A stretch of DNA of 64,000 bases from Typha latifolia. Lineage: Eukaryota > Streptophyta > Magnoliopsida > Poales > Typhaceae. How positions within the stretch are numbered: position 1 is the stretch's first letter; each line of letters starts with the position of its first letter. This document shows, piece after piece, positions 26,001-36,899 of this stretch. The stretch lies in NCBI GenBank assembly GCA_019914945.1, contig CM034112.1, positions 8,772,501 through 8,836,500 on the forward strand, in the 5' to 3' direction. Below the pieces are notes generated by a model. That model had not been told where the DNA came from and ran no database searches. It was given only the letters and a program-made list of their open reading frames with translations. Position numbers and translations under genes: made by a program.

Positions 26001-26381
26001 TCCGCTGCCCTTTACCATTGACGAACCTGGAGATCCAACATCCATAGCATTTTCTGTGGAACCAACCGATTGAATTGTTGTGGTATCAGAAGCTGCTGCT
26101 GATAGGAGAGAATCCTCTGCGGCCAAAGCATCATTTAGCGGAGTCTCCGAGGTAATCAAGCTGCTTGTTTCCTGCTTGGATTCAAGTTCTGAGGCAAACT
26201 CAGCATCCCTGGAATCCTCCAAAGAGGTGGAAACATCACCAAGGCTAAGATTGGAGAGATCCTCCACTATTTCCTTCGATACAGAACTAGATCCCTCTAT
26301 GCCCAACTCATCATCCACAAGCTTGTCAAAGAAATCCTCGTCGGTCTGGTCCTCAATATGGAATGGAAGAGGAGACGCCAT
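17089..26381 (-). CDS. SEC16: SEC16 (MAIGO5-like) COPII coat scaffold protein
   Basis: Thirteen coding exons on the minus strand join in phase to about 1388 codons: 26381-24687, 24554-24231, 21266-21138, 21054-20932, 20750-20586, 20395-20270, 20189-20055, 19036-18909, 18836-18725, 18652-18341, 18221-18105, 18006-17711, 17593-17089. The ATG at 26381 is the first in frame and gives the typical opening MASPLPFHIEDQTDEDFFDK. Exon 1 encodes a long disordered region with two YPGW repeats (about residues 220 and 322). The central conserved domain follows (PGPLVGGN, KLRSPFG), then the alpha-helical ACE1/Sec16_C region with GQLWGPALILAAQLGDK, LGDCLWRERGE and YKLIYAHMLAEVGK. The C-terminus has the YYDEKLKRWVEEG motif and a Ser/Pro tail. 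Sec16 marks ER exit sites and organises Sec23/Sec24 and Sec13/Sec31 for vesicle budding; Arabidopsis MAG5 (At5g47480, about 1350 aa) is close in length. Intron 2 is about 3 kb and carries LTR-like sequence. Intron 9 appears to be GC-AG. Confidence 0.93.
18653..18724 (-). other. SEC16: GC-AG intron of SEC16
   Basis: The upstream exon ends CACCAGCAG and the intron begins GCATGT. The acceptor ends ATTCTCCAG before GGTGGATACGG. The only nearby GT, four bases downstream, would shift the frame, while the GC donor keeps the reading HQQ-GGYGTN. GC-AG is the commonest non-canonical class of U2-type introns in plants. Confidence 0.75.
22490..23480. mobile_element. LTR-like retroelement fragment in SEC16 intron 2
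   Basis: The stretch resembles the LTR of a plant retrotransposon: AT-rich, with a CCTATTTAAGGGTTATTGCA segment (possible TATA-like start) followed by a CT-rich leader-like tract (22975-23065). No gag-pol frame is present, so it may be a solo LTR or unrelated repeat. The limits are approximate and no target duplication was confirmed. It contains a tandem duplication at 22616-22873. Confidence 0.4.
22616..22873. repeat. ~128-bp tandem duplication inside the LTR-like segment
   Basis: Two diverged units (about 22616-22745 and 22746-22873) share the order: AATTGA, a TATG-GG-GGATNTCC segment, TTATTACCTAAATT, GTCCTATTAG/GATCCTATTAG and TTCTATTAGAAT. They are roughly 75-80 percent alike by eye. Confidence 0.75.
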
Positions 26382-26875
26382 TGTCCCGAAATCAAAGTTC
26401 AGTTCCTCTCCAACCGATAAAACTTCCCCCAAATTTAGAGAAAATTAGATCTGCCCATCAAAATCGGCGCCAACTCGTGCAAATCTCCTGCGATTCCACC
26501 TAGATCCCATCAAGCCATAGGAGATCCCACTCGAATCCAAGAAAAAAAAAATTATGTTCTTGAAGGATTGGGAAACCCTAATACAAGCGAGATCTAAGGT
26601 TTCGAACGTCAGGTATAATTCTAGCCAAAAGCGGCAGCAAAAAAGACCAAAAAAAAAAAAACGGTGCAAATTTCGCAGTGATTCGAGCGGAGAAAAGATC
26701 TACTCGACCGAATCCGAGACTTACCGAGGGAACGCGTCGGATTGGAAGGGGGGATCGGAGGAGGTATCGATCGATCGTAGAAGGAAGTCGAGACGAGAGG
26801 AAGCGGAAACCCTTGCTCTCAAAACACCGACAACAACTCACAATTCATCCTAAGTCGCAAGAAATTTCGTGTGTT
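26382..26875 (-). promoter_or_regulatory. SEC16: SEC16 5' UTR with candidate leader intron
   Basis: On the minus strand a strong donor (CTCG|GTAAGTC) lies at 26725/26724. A candidate acceptor (GGGCAG) ends at 26451, leaving a short leader before the ATG at 26381. In-frame upstream codons have no ATG (a TTG occurs at 26432). The transcription start is probably near 26870, but no clear TATA box was identified. Leader introns are common in plant housekeeping genes. Confidence 0.5.
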
Positions 26876-26886
26876 TCTCCGGTTTT

Positions 26887-29165
26887 CCTTTTTATTTCAA
26901 ATTACTACCTGCTTTAATATTTTATTACGGAAAGCAACCTCAAGATAAAATATTTGCAAATTACCACCTCTCAAATAAAGGGGTGTGCGTTTGCGTTTGC
27001 GTTTGCGTGTGCGTGCTTGGATTAGATTAGATAATAGCATTTGAGTCGCGATCTATTTAATTTTTAAAAAAATTTGGATCCAAATAGGATAATCTAATTT
27101 AATTGACATCTAGACCCATGATCTATTGTATATTTCATATTAGGTCCCCTCATTAATTTTTCACAACACATATAAATATACTACATAATTTACTATAATT
27201 ACCTTTTCTATTAATAATTGAATCATTCTAAAGACTAGATGAATTTAATAGGATATTTATACAATGTACCATCATATTAATTTGATGTTAAATAGTCTTA
27301 TTATATTGTCTAATTTATTACTATTTTTTTAATATATTATTTATTAATAAATAAATCGGATAATTTCCATGTAGATTCGATTTTTTATATAAATAGAAGT
27401 GGACATGTGTTGATAATAATAATAAAATTGAGTGAAATGAATCGGAGTTTAGCCAAGTTATTATTTTCGTCATTATCTTCTATCGTAGCCGTTAGATTGC
27501 TTTATCTTTGTAGGAGTAGATCATAGTCCAACGCTTCCAAACCCTAGCCACCTTCCTTCTTCAACAGCCACCCTACCCTACGGCCGTCCACTACCCTCTG
27601 ACGACCGCCGCAACGTCAGATAATTACTATTCTGCCCTCCTTCTACCTTGCTCCACTATTTTAATGTTAATTTTTCATCCCGACATCCGATTTAGATGAA
27701 ACTGAGGCCATTAGAACCCTAACTCACGAGGCTACCTCCACCTAAATTTTTATAATTTTCTTACATTTGGTTCGTAACAATATAAGTATAATTATCCCTT
27801 CCGTTAATAATTAGATCATTTCGGATAAAGACTAAATTATTAATTTGATATTAAATAGTCTTATAAAAATATTATCTAAATCATTGCTAATTTTTTACAT
27901 ATATTATTTATCAACATATACTTTTTAATTATGGGGATGCGTATGATAAAATAATTTTAAAAATATATAAAAAAATCATAATAGTTCATAAGTCTAAGTA
28001 AAATTATTTATAAATTAAAATATTAAATCTTTATGGGACCTCTATTTGGATATTTATTTGTAAGCAAATACTTCGCTACTCTCTTTAAATTTTTAAATAA
28101 CCTGCAGTTATGATAAACCTCTAATCTTTAAATATTTGAAGGTAATGGATAGATAAAGATCGAACTTAATATTATGTTCGAATTAATAAGATATTTTTCT
28201 GCAACCAAAAATCAATTTAATCTGAAAAAGAACTTGGAGTATTTGAATTAAACGACAAAAATGAATTAATCACTGATTGAATAGTTAATTAATCTTACAA
28301 TGTTTCGAGGTGAACTTTAAGCTCCGAACTTGATTAGCTGATTCTATTTCCGAGTCCTAATTTAGGCATCTTGAATTAGGTTAAAATAATGTGGTATTTA
28401 ATTTCAAAATTAGATTAAGAGTGTATTTATTATTTATGATGTAATGTAAAATAATAAAAAAATATTGGCTTTGGAGAAAAACATATGAAGGAGAAAATAT
28501 CCTTTTACTTTCAGCATCACACTTTGTGGGGTTAGCTAATAGGCTTGCGGGCTTATAACCCAGCTAACAGGCTTTAAGCCTAGAAGGGACATAATAAATC
28601 TTTTCTAAACACTATAAGCCAATGAGCTATTAATTTATATCAATAATTATTTTTTTAATTTATCTGTAAAAAAGTTATTTAATAATTTTAAAAAAAATCT
28701 AATCCGTATAAGTTTTTTGCATATTTTTTTACATATTTGGTGAAGTATAATCTCTTTTATAATAAAAAAAATATTTTGCAAGAGAGAGAAAGAACATTCA
28801 AAATTGATATATTTAAATAGTACCAAGGATAAAATTGGAATCAATTTGAATTTATATTGTATTTATTTTATTTTATTTTACTTTTAGTTATTGGGGAGTT
28901 AATTTGGTTAGATAAAAAAGAAAAAAAAATCTTTGGTAGGATCCGACTAAGTTCAAAGACACCTAGTGAACTCAAACCAAATGATAGCTCAGTTTTGAGT
29001 TAATAATAAAGTTGCCTTGTTTACTAAAGAAAAAAAAAAGCCGCAGCAAATTAACACTTCATGTATTTAGGATAAGGTATCAAATGCAATAAGAGAAGAG
29101 TAAAAGATCAAGTGCTTAACTTGCTTCTTTCATATTAACTCTTTACATCACCTTGTTTTAGAGGT
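26887..29165. repeat. Segmental duplication, copy A
   Basis: This segment begins at the SEC16 5' end and is similar, with many indels, to 30362-31855. Matching blocks in the same order include: TTTTTATTTCAAATTACTAC and the next ~90 bases; CAGACCCATGATYTATT-type sequence; a CTCTATTTGGATATTTATTT block (28047 versus 30873) of about 170 bases; and a CACTTCATGT-AGGATAAG block (29054 versus 31750). No gene is recognised in it. Blocks look about 80-90 percent identical. Confidence 0.8.
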
Positions 29166-29225
29166 AACGAAGATGACTCTTTTATCAATTCAGACGATTC
29201 CTACATAAGACCACTAGACCTAGGT

Positions 29226-29561
29226 GGAACTGGTTTTGTTGCCCAACAAGCTAATGGTGGGCCAATTCTTGCAAGAAATTAATATGGTAAATACATCTCT
29301 CCTCTTGCTGTTGAAGCCTCGACAATGCTAGATGCTCTTCGTGTTATTACTCAAATTATTGCTGGTAGAATCAGGATCGAGACAAATTCTCTCCTTTTGG
29401 TCGACATATTGACTGGACTAACCCCTCATCCCTAAACCATCAAGTCCATTACTGATGACATCTCTATTATGCTACAAAATTACCTCCAAATTAAAATTTC
29501 TTATATTTTTCGTGAAGCAAATCGGGTGTCTGATTGGTTAGCTAATTTGGATAGAACCTAA
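29226..29561 (+). pseudogene. LINE (non-LTR retrotransposon) RNase H domain remnant
   Basis: One frame reads as the C-terminal RNase H-like domain of plant LINEs, with internal stops. Visible pieces in order are GTGFVAQQANGGPIL, SPLAVEASTMLDALR, RIRIETNSLLLVDIL and IFREANRVSDWLANLD. The last is the hallmark tail of these domains. Stops occur after ARN and after TPHP, so it is dead. It lies between the two copies of the segmental duplication. Confidence 0.85.
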
Positions 29562-29660
29562 GACTTTTGGTGTACTTGGACTAGATCATTTTCCTCTTTA
29601 TTTTTACAATTTTGTGCCTCTTTGTACCAACCAACTCTAGTGGTTGGTACCTTCCCTATG

Positions 29661-30360
29661 CTTAAAGAAGTTATGAGTTCGACTCCAACTTTAGTGGTTT
29701 GGCTCAACAGCTCGACTCAGTTGATAATTCAGCAATGTGGCTGGCTTAAAGGAGCAACTCAGCAATGCAATAGCTTAGAGCAGGTCTCGACAATGTTTGG
29801 TTTAAAATAATTGTTCAGCGACACACATGGCTTGAAGCCTAAATTAGACGGCTTACTATATTAGTTAAAAGCTTGGTGAGACCTAAGTGTCTTTATATCT
29901 AGAAAGGATTGGCCATTTGTGGACCGATGAATAATGAAAAAAAAATGGCATTTTGTAACCTTGGAAGTTAACCCATCTTAATGAATTTTATTTTTTTAAC
30001 CAAAAAAGATGATCAAGGAAGTTATGTGTTCGACTCTAATTTTGGTGGTTTGGCTAAATAGCTCGACTCAGTTGATAGCTCGGCAATGTGGTTGGCTTAA
30101 AGGAGTAACTCAGCAACGCAACAGCTTGGGGCAGGTCTCGACAAAGTTTGGTTTAGAGCAATTGTTCAGTGACACACATGACTTGAAATATAAAATCAGA
30201 CAGCTTACTATATTAGTTAAAAGCTTAGTAAGACCTAAGTGTTTTTATATCTAGAAAGGGTTTGCTATTTGTGGACCGATGAATAATGAAAAAAAGGCAT
30301 TTTGTAACCTTAGAAGTTAACCCATCTTAATGAATTTTATTTTTTTAACCAAAAAAGATG
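29661..30360. repeat. Two tandem copies of a ~350-bp repeat
   Basis: Copy 1 (29661-30012) and copy 2 (30013-30360) are about 90 percent identical. Both end TTTTTTTAACCAAAAAAGATG. A more diverged partial copy lies at 44522-44650, so the unit belongs to a dispersed repeat family. The apparent ORFs of 62 and 81 codons inside it have no recognised domain and are most likely chance. Confidence 0.88.
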
Positions 30361-30361
30361 A

Positions 30362-30781
30362 CCTTTTTATTTCAAATTACTACCGGCCGTTAATATTTTA
30401 TTACAGAAAACAACCTCAAGATAAAATATTTGCAAATTACCACCTCTCAAATAAGTGTGTGCACGCTCGGACAGGATTAAGTATTAATATTGAGTCTGTA
30501 TCTTTAATTCTAAAATTTTTTGGATCCAAATGGGATTAATCTAATTGCAATCTAATTATGTGATCTATCATTAGTTCCATTAAAAACTATTTACATCCAG
30601 ACCCATGATTTATTATATATTTCATATTAGATCCCTTCTGTTAATAATCGAATCATTTCGGATAAAGACGTAGATGAATGCCAATGGGATATTTTACAAT
30701 TTACCATCATATATATTTGATATTTAAAAATTCTTATTATATATATAATATGAGTATACCTATCACTATTTTTTATACACA

Positions 30782-30817
<36 letters not shown>

Positions 30818-31276
30818 AAAAAATTATAATTATATAGATCTCTAAACTATTAAAATACCAAATATTTATGGCAGCTCTATTTGGATATTTATTTATAAGC
30901 AAATACTTTGCTACTCTCTTTAAATTTTAAATCACCTGCAGTCATAATAAACCTTTAATCAATTGAAGGTAATGGATAGATAAGATCGAACTTAATATTC
31001 TATTTGAATTGATAAGATATTTTTCTGAAACCAAAAGTCAATTTAGGTCCCCTGGGTTTTATGTTTTTTTTAAAATTGATATAGATATTTGCCGTATAGG
31101 GCCGTCAATCTAGCTCATTGCTCATGAACAATTCATGTTCGGTTTGAAATTTTGTTAAAATTCAATTTGCTCATCTTATAAATAAGTCGAATATGAGTTA
31201 AAATTTGAGCTTAGAATATAAACAAGTTGAACATGAGCGAGGCTTACCTCATTCATGCTCGACTCGATATAACTTG

Positions 31277-31334
<58 letters not shown>

Positions 31335-31855
31335 AATGGTTAAAATTTGATAAGTAATTCATAAGTAATCTAACTATTAGATTGCTATTGGTTCTCAATT
31401 TTGCTCTTATTTTATATTTCTGTGTGATATGATAATGTTATGACTTTGAGTTCTATAGCATCTAACTCATTTGATTACTTGTTAAATGAATAAAGCTAGT
31501 TGAACTCTAATTGAATTGTGTCTTGAACAAGCTAAACTTAGCTTTTTTTTCAGCTTGGCTCATGTATGAGTTCGATAAATTTAATTTCGAGCCGAACACG
31601 AGCAAATATAGAAGTTGAATGATAATAATCAAGTTAAATTGTAGGATGTTTTTTGATAAAATTTCTTGGAGAAAATGAAAGTTTCATCAGGGTATATTTT
31701 TAAAAGTTGTTATGATGCTGAAACTTGAAGAAGCCACAGTCAATTACCACTTCATGTGTTCAGGATAAGATATCAGATATAGGAAGAGAAGAGTTAAAAA
31801 GATGAAGTGCTCACCTTGTTTTAAAGCTTCTTTCATAGAACTCTTTACATTCTCA
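30362..31855. repeat. Segmental duplication, copy B
   Basis: This is the second copy of the sequence starting at 26887. It contains short AT runs and an insertion-like stretch (about 31099-31620) with GAGCTC/CTCGAC-type motifs that copy A lacks. It ends just downstream of the WAT1-related gene. The junction with the 350-bp tandem repeat at 30360/30362 is sharp. Confidence 0.78.
31278..31331. repeat. (TA)n microsatellite
   Basis: An uninterrupted TA run of about 27 units lies inside duplication copy B. A shorter AT run lies at 30785-30817. Such runs are length-variable and prone to assembly error. Confidence 0.95.
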
Positions 31856-32228
31856 TTGAGATAAGTGGTGTAACTTGTGGATCAAAGAACTCCTATCAGT
31901 GAATTCTACATGCTTTTCAGAATTTTTATGATATATATATAGATATAAACAACATTCTTAAACTCTTTCTCAAAATATAAGTCTGTCTTCAAAAGATCGA
32001 AGGAGATATAGTTTTCGCGAGATCTTCGGTTTTGCTTGCTCTCCTCCATCTTTCAATGCTCAGGGGCATAAAACAGAGAACTATACTCACTGTAACAATG
32101 AAATCAGGCATCGAAATCTCGTCAAATACTAGAAGTAAAGAATCATTTAGAGAAAAATTTCTTTTCGACAACAAGTTTACGATTTAGAAGAAGTTATACC
32201 GTATAACATTAGTAAATTAGGTCAATGA

Positions 32229-35200
32229 TTAACGCAAGAGGGGCTTCTCGATGTCAGCGTTGTCGGCTTCAAGCAGATCAAATCCTTCTTTGTTCTTCGC
32301 CCATAGAACGATATAAAGACCGGAAAACATGAGGAGAATTCCTGCTGAACTGCATGATAGCAAAACATTTGAGTTTAGAACTATAGGACTGTAATGTGAA
32401 CTTATAATGCACAACTAGATGTTCCTAGGGATATACTCATAAAATTGCTATTATATTTTATAGACTTCTGCACATATTAACATAAAAATGTTTGAGTACA
32501 TAATTCTCAACTAAAACAGAAGTCTCATCTGAGGCTTGAGATTGTTATATAGCATGAGTCAGAAGTTCTGAAAGCAAATCATGAAGTCTGAACTTGATCT
32601 AACCTTAGATAATCAATAATTTTCAATAGTGAAGTTGCAAACTTTCTCTGCTACCTAAACACTATTTAAATAACACAAAAATGCCACTGCAAAAAGGAAT
32701 TTCTAACCTTAATTGGAGAATGTGGACTAAGTAAAACAATGTATGAGTTTACAAAATCATGCATACCTTCCTAGACCAATCATTTGCTTGAGAAGAACAG
32801 CTGAAATGATGACTGAGAAGACGGTCTGAATTGGGTTGAAGATGGAGACGAGTACCGGTCCCTTCTTACCAACACACCATGCTTGAAATGCAACACATCC
32901 CCCTACCACTGCTCCTCCCTGCAAATTATAACAGCAAAAGAAAAGATCAATAGAGATTATTTGAAACAAACTTTTACTGCATAACAATTCAAATAGATCA
33001 CCAAAAGAACAGGCGTAAATAATTGCGGTCTTACAATGATCACAATTTCCATGATTCGTCTATTGCTGATATCATGTGATCCAGCATCTAACTTGCCATT
33101 CACTATAATTTGCAGAATTGCAGTAAAAAGCGCAGCCATCATAGAGGTTATGACACACAAAGATAATGGTGCTGGAAAGTTGACCAATGTTGCAGCCTAT
33201 GATATCGAAACAAATCAAAATAGCTGATTATATTCAAAATGTAGAGGATTAATGTTCAGTTTTGCTGTTACCTGCAATACTGTGCTGCAGGAGAGAACAA
33301 CTATACCAGCTAGAAGATAGAAGCAGCCCAGGATCCATTCATTGTAGCTGCTCTTATCCAAGTTGCCATTCAAAAAGGAGTTCATCCTAGGAGATGTGGG
33401 AGGACTTTGTAAGAAGCTCATGGCTATGGCCCCACTCAAGCAAACAAAAGTTCCCAGAATCTTGGCTCTAGTGTACTTGCATTTCCTCTCAAATTTCTCT
33501 AGCCTGCAAGGGTGAACAAATAAATAACAGTTACTCCATCTGTGCACTATGAGTGAGAAAGACTTAGGGACACACGTACAAATATTAGTCATAATTTTAG
33601 TACCTAAATCAGTTTTATTATGATGGTTCCTTTAAAAGCATTTCTGTAATGGATGAGGCTCATATATAATAGCTAAGCCGAGACTTTCACAAATCTTTCA
33701 GCCAAACCTTTTCTTTACAAGAATTGAACTCTAGTATTCTGCTAGTCAGCAGTTAAGTTGGTCATCAAAATTGCCAAAAAATTGGCAAAAGAGTTGGTCA
33801 TCTTGTTGAGTCAAACTCGAAGAATTGATCGTTCAAAGTGAGTCAGGTGGAATTTTGGTTGAATTTATTTGCTTAGATTTCATATACTACTGAGGCTCTA
33901 ATTCCAGACTTTTTACTCTCAAATTCGATACTTTTGGTAGCTGTCTTCAGTTAGTCTCTAGAAAAATGGTCATTTCTGCGTATGTATCATTTACTTTTGT
34001 ACAATAAAAGTCATTATAGTTTCAGGTTGATCTCAGTTTTCCAGTAATTTTCAAGTCTTTTACACAAAGAAGTTGGTTGCTGACAGAACTTGATCTTGAG
34101 CCTAGAATGTCCAAGCTGACCAAATAAATGGAATTGAAAGTCTTGTCTTCTTTTGACTAAGGAACTAAAGAGCATGGATGCCAATCTTTTTCAACAACCA
34201 TTCATAGTTAAAGAAGATGATAAAAGACTACTTATCCTTAAATCTTAAATGACCACCAACCCCTTCTTTGAAAGGATAGATGCTCTCATTAAAGTTGAAC
34301 ATGATCAGGTTCAATTAATCTCCATAGAAGTAGTATCAATATGTAAGCATTGACACTTTTCCCTTGGTAAAACTTAGCATCCAAGGCCTTCTATTTTGTT
34401 TTGAAAGAAAAATTATATGTGTATAGATTATAGAATCAACTCCTAGTGATAGAAGAAGAGCAAGACTATGTCTTGATCACCACAATGAACTCTGCAATAA
34501 GTACCTGACACAAGCTGCGACGATAAAGATAAGACCAGGAGCAAGATTTGGCATAGCAGAGGCAACAGCAGGAGAAGTCCTTTCAATTCCAAGAAACATA
34601 AGAACTTGAAACATAGCCCTGTGCATCAATAGAGACATTTAGTATGAATCAAAGGATGATTCATTGATACACAAAAGTATTTTAAGCTTGTCAATATTGG
34701 AATCTGCTGGAGAAAAGAAGAAAAATATCCTGATTACATAGTCTAACATAACTACTACTTTAATGAAACAAAAAAAGGAAAAAAGAAAATCTGCAACTCT
34801 GTTATAGAATTCAGAGATCTGCTTTCTAACTCTCCTAGAAATTTAAGGTAAAAAATACTTGAAATTTTTTTGAAAGCAAATTTATGCTTGTTTTATGGTT
34901 TATTTTGACTTGCACTCAAAAGGAGTGCATCTTAGAAACATAACTAAATTATCCAGAACTCTTTTATTCTCTCTAAACTATGTAAACGTTATCTAACCAA
35001 AAAGGTTTTATAAAATACAACCAGCCAAGCAATACTTCTCTAAACACAGCATCTATAAATACATACACTTCTTAATACATATGCCTCTATAAAGATCCAA
35101 TTAGTTAGTTATACATATGCCTTAAAAGCTAGTTCTTTTTTCCTCTTTACTCTTTTGTTCCATTTTTTTTTTCTAATCTTGCTTCCAATGGGCATCATCA

Positions 35201-36456
35201 TCTACCTCTAAAGCAAAAAAGCATGATCCCACTAAACATGAATAAATCTTTGTGTGATGCCACTGAAGAAGATTTGCTTGCACACCCAAGAGGACCTCTC
35301 TTTCTCTCTCACTGCCCATCTTTGTCAACTTCGCTACCAGTAGGTGTGATAACTTTTTCTACTATTCAAGAACTGTATATATAGTTAGACTGACAAAAAT
35401 GAGATGATGTAGGATAAAAATAATTCAAGTAATTTATCTGCCTATTGTGAAAGAGACTAGCACCAACTTTCCAATCCTGGCTATATTTTTAAAACCTATG
35501 ACTCCACTTCCTCTGTCATTCCATAGTTGGTTTGATTATTCTCATATCTAGAGCTATATCATGCCAAGTCCAATTCAAGCTTTTTCTTGAACTAAACTTC
35601 AGATTTGGATTCAGATAGAAAACCTGATGTAGAACCTTTGGATCTAATTCCTTTTTTCTTTTTCTTTTCCCCTCTATGGATTTATCAATGAATCTTCATG
35701 AAGATTACAACACTATTCCTTTGTGCTGACACATTTGTAGTGCACATTAAGCTATTTGATGCTTTCAAGACAAGAAAGACATCTAAGTACACAGTAGAAA
35801 GCAATCATAGATATCATATAATGCTTGTTGAGTAAAGAAACCCCTTCTTCATGAGTGATGCTTTTCGATAATCTATGTGCTAAATTGCTATTGATGACTA
35901 TGATTTTCTATGTTCTAGAAATAAATACAGCTAAACAATATTTATAGTTTTACGCCTATTATATAGAAATCTGAAGAATTATTCCTATATATATATATAT
36001 ATATATATACTTGTCATAAATATCAAACCATGAGTTCTAACTTTTAAGAAAAAAAAGATAGAAAGAAAGATAAATATCCATTTAATTAAGGAGATGTCTT
36101 ACCCTCCCAAAGCTAGCAACACAAGCTGAGCCATCATAAGGGGACTCAACCTTGCAGGCCATTTCTTCCTGCATGAATGAAACATATACTACTATCATGA
36201 TATCAAAACATTATAACAAGAAATATCAAAAGAAGAAGAAGAAGAAGAAGAATTACTTCTCGAAAACGAGGGCGAAAGGGAGGAGGACGACAGCGGAGGC
36301 CAGGCTCCCGAATACGATGATGAACAACGAGTTAACTCCCCGAGAGAGGATTTGATTCAAGGCAAGAACATAGATCCCATAGATGCATTGCACTGCAAAG
36401 AGTCCAGAGATGATAAGGAGTTCCTCCATGAACCTACCTCTTGATTGGCCCAACAT
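32229..36456 (-). CDS. WAT1-related protein (EamA/DMT-family membrane transporter)
   Basis: Seven exons on the minus strand join in phase to 348 codons plus stop: 36456-36257, 36168-36103, 34618-34505, 33503-33272, 33196-33035, 32918-32767, 32349-32229. The ATG at 36456 gives MLGQSRGRFMEELLIISGLF; a second in-frame ATG at 36429 is possible. The protein is very hydrophobic, with about ten predicted membrane spans in two EamA halves. Family-like stretches are KKKWPARLSPLMMAQLVLLA, RTSPAVASAMPNLAPGLIF, KILGTFVCLSGAIAMS, WCVGKKGPVLVSIFNPIQTV and the ending GLYIVLWAKNKEGF...KPLL. Arabidopsis WAT1 exports auxin from the vacuole and relatives carry amino acids or other small solutes; the substrate here is not known. 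It most resembles WAT1-related At5g47470, whose neighbour in Arabidopsis is SEC16, as here. The 348 aa length is normal. Confidence 0.9.
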
Positions 36457-36828
36457 ACATATGATACTTGTTATAGTAGTAGCATGCAGTGCAAGTATAT
36501 AGGAAATATTGTAACAAAGATATCAAAAAACTAGATCTCTACGCAAATTTGATACGATAATTCCACTCTATCTTAAAACTTCTTTATGAGAGAAGAAATT
36601 GAGACGAGAGGTAGTAAAACATACCATTCCCCACTACTATATATATATATATATATATATAGGCTCCTTTGCTTTGCCTCAAAGAATAAACTAAAGGGGG
36701 CGGTGAATCCACCACCGGTGACTATAAAGCGAGTGCGCGCTGAAGTCACGAGGACGCTTGGAGAGCTGATGAGGAAAGGTGATCGCCGGACAGCCGAAGG
36801 ATGTAAGAATTTAGTTACATCAGAAACT

Positions 36829-36851
36829 TGGCAGCCTTTAATTGGCTGCCA
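36829..36851. promoter_or_regulatory. 8-bp inverted repeat upstream of the WAT1-related gene
   Basis: TGGCAGCC and GGCTGCCA face each other across a 7-base spacer, about 370 bases upstream of the ATG. It could be a dimer-binding site or RNA hairpin, or chance. A TA microsatellite (about 36640-36660) lies between it and the gene. Confidence 0.35.
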
Positions 36852-36899
36852 GAGTAATTCACACATGAGGGGATGTAGAAGATCCCGAAAAAGAAAGCA

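Noticed and set aside
24651..26432. SEC16 start extended to 26432
   Set aside because: The upstream codon is TTG, not ATG. The first in-frame ATG (26381) gives the conserved N-terminus.
25419..26448. Plus-strand ORFs of 66-122 codons opposite SEC16 exon 1
   Set aside because: They are antisense shadows of the SEC16 coding exon without domains of their own.
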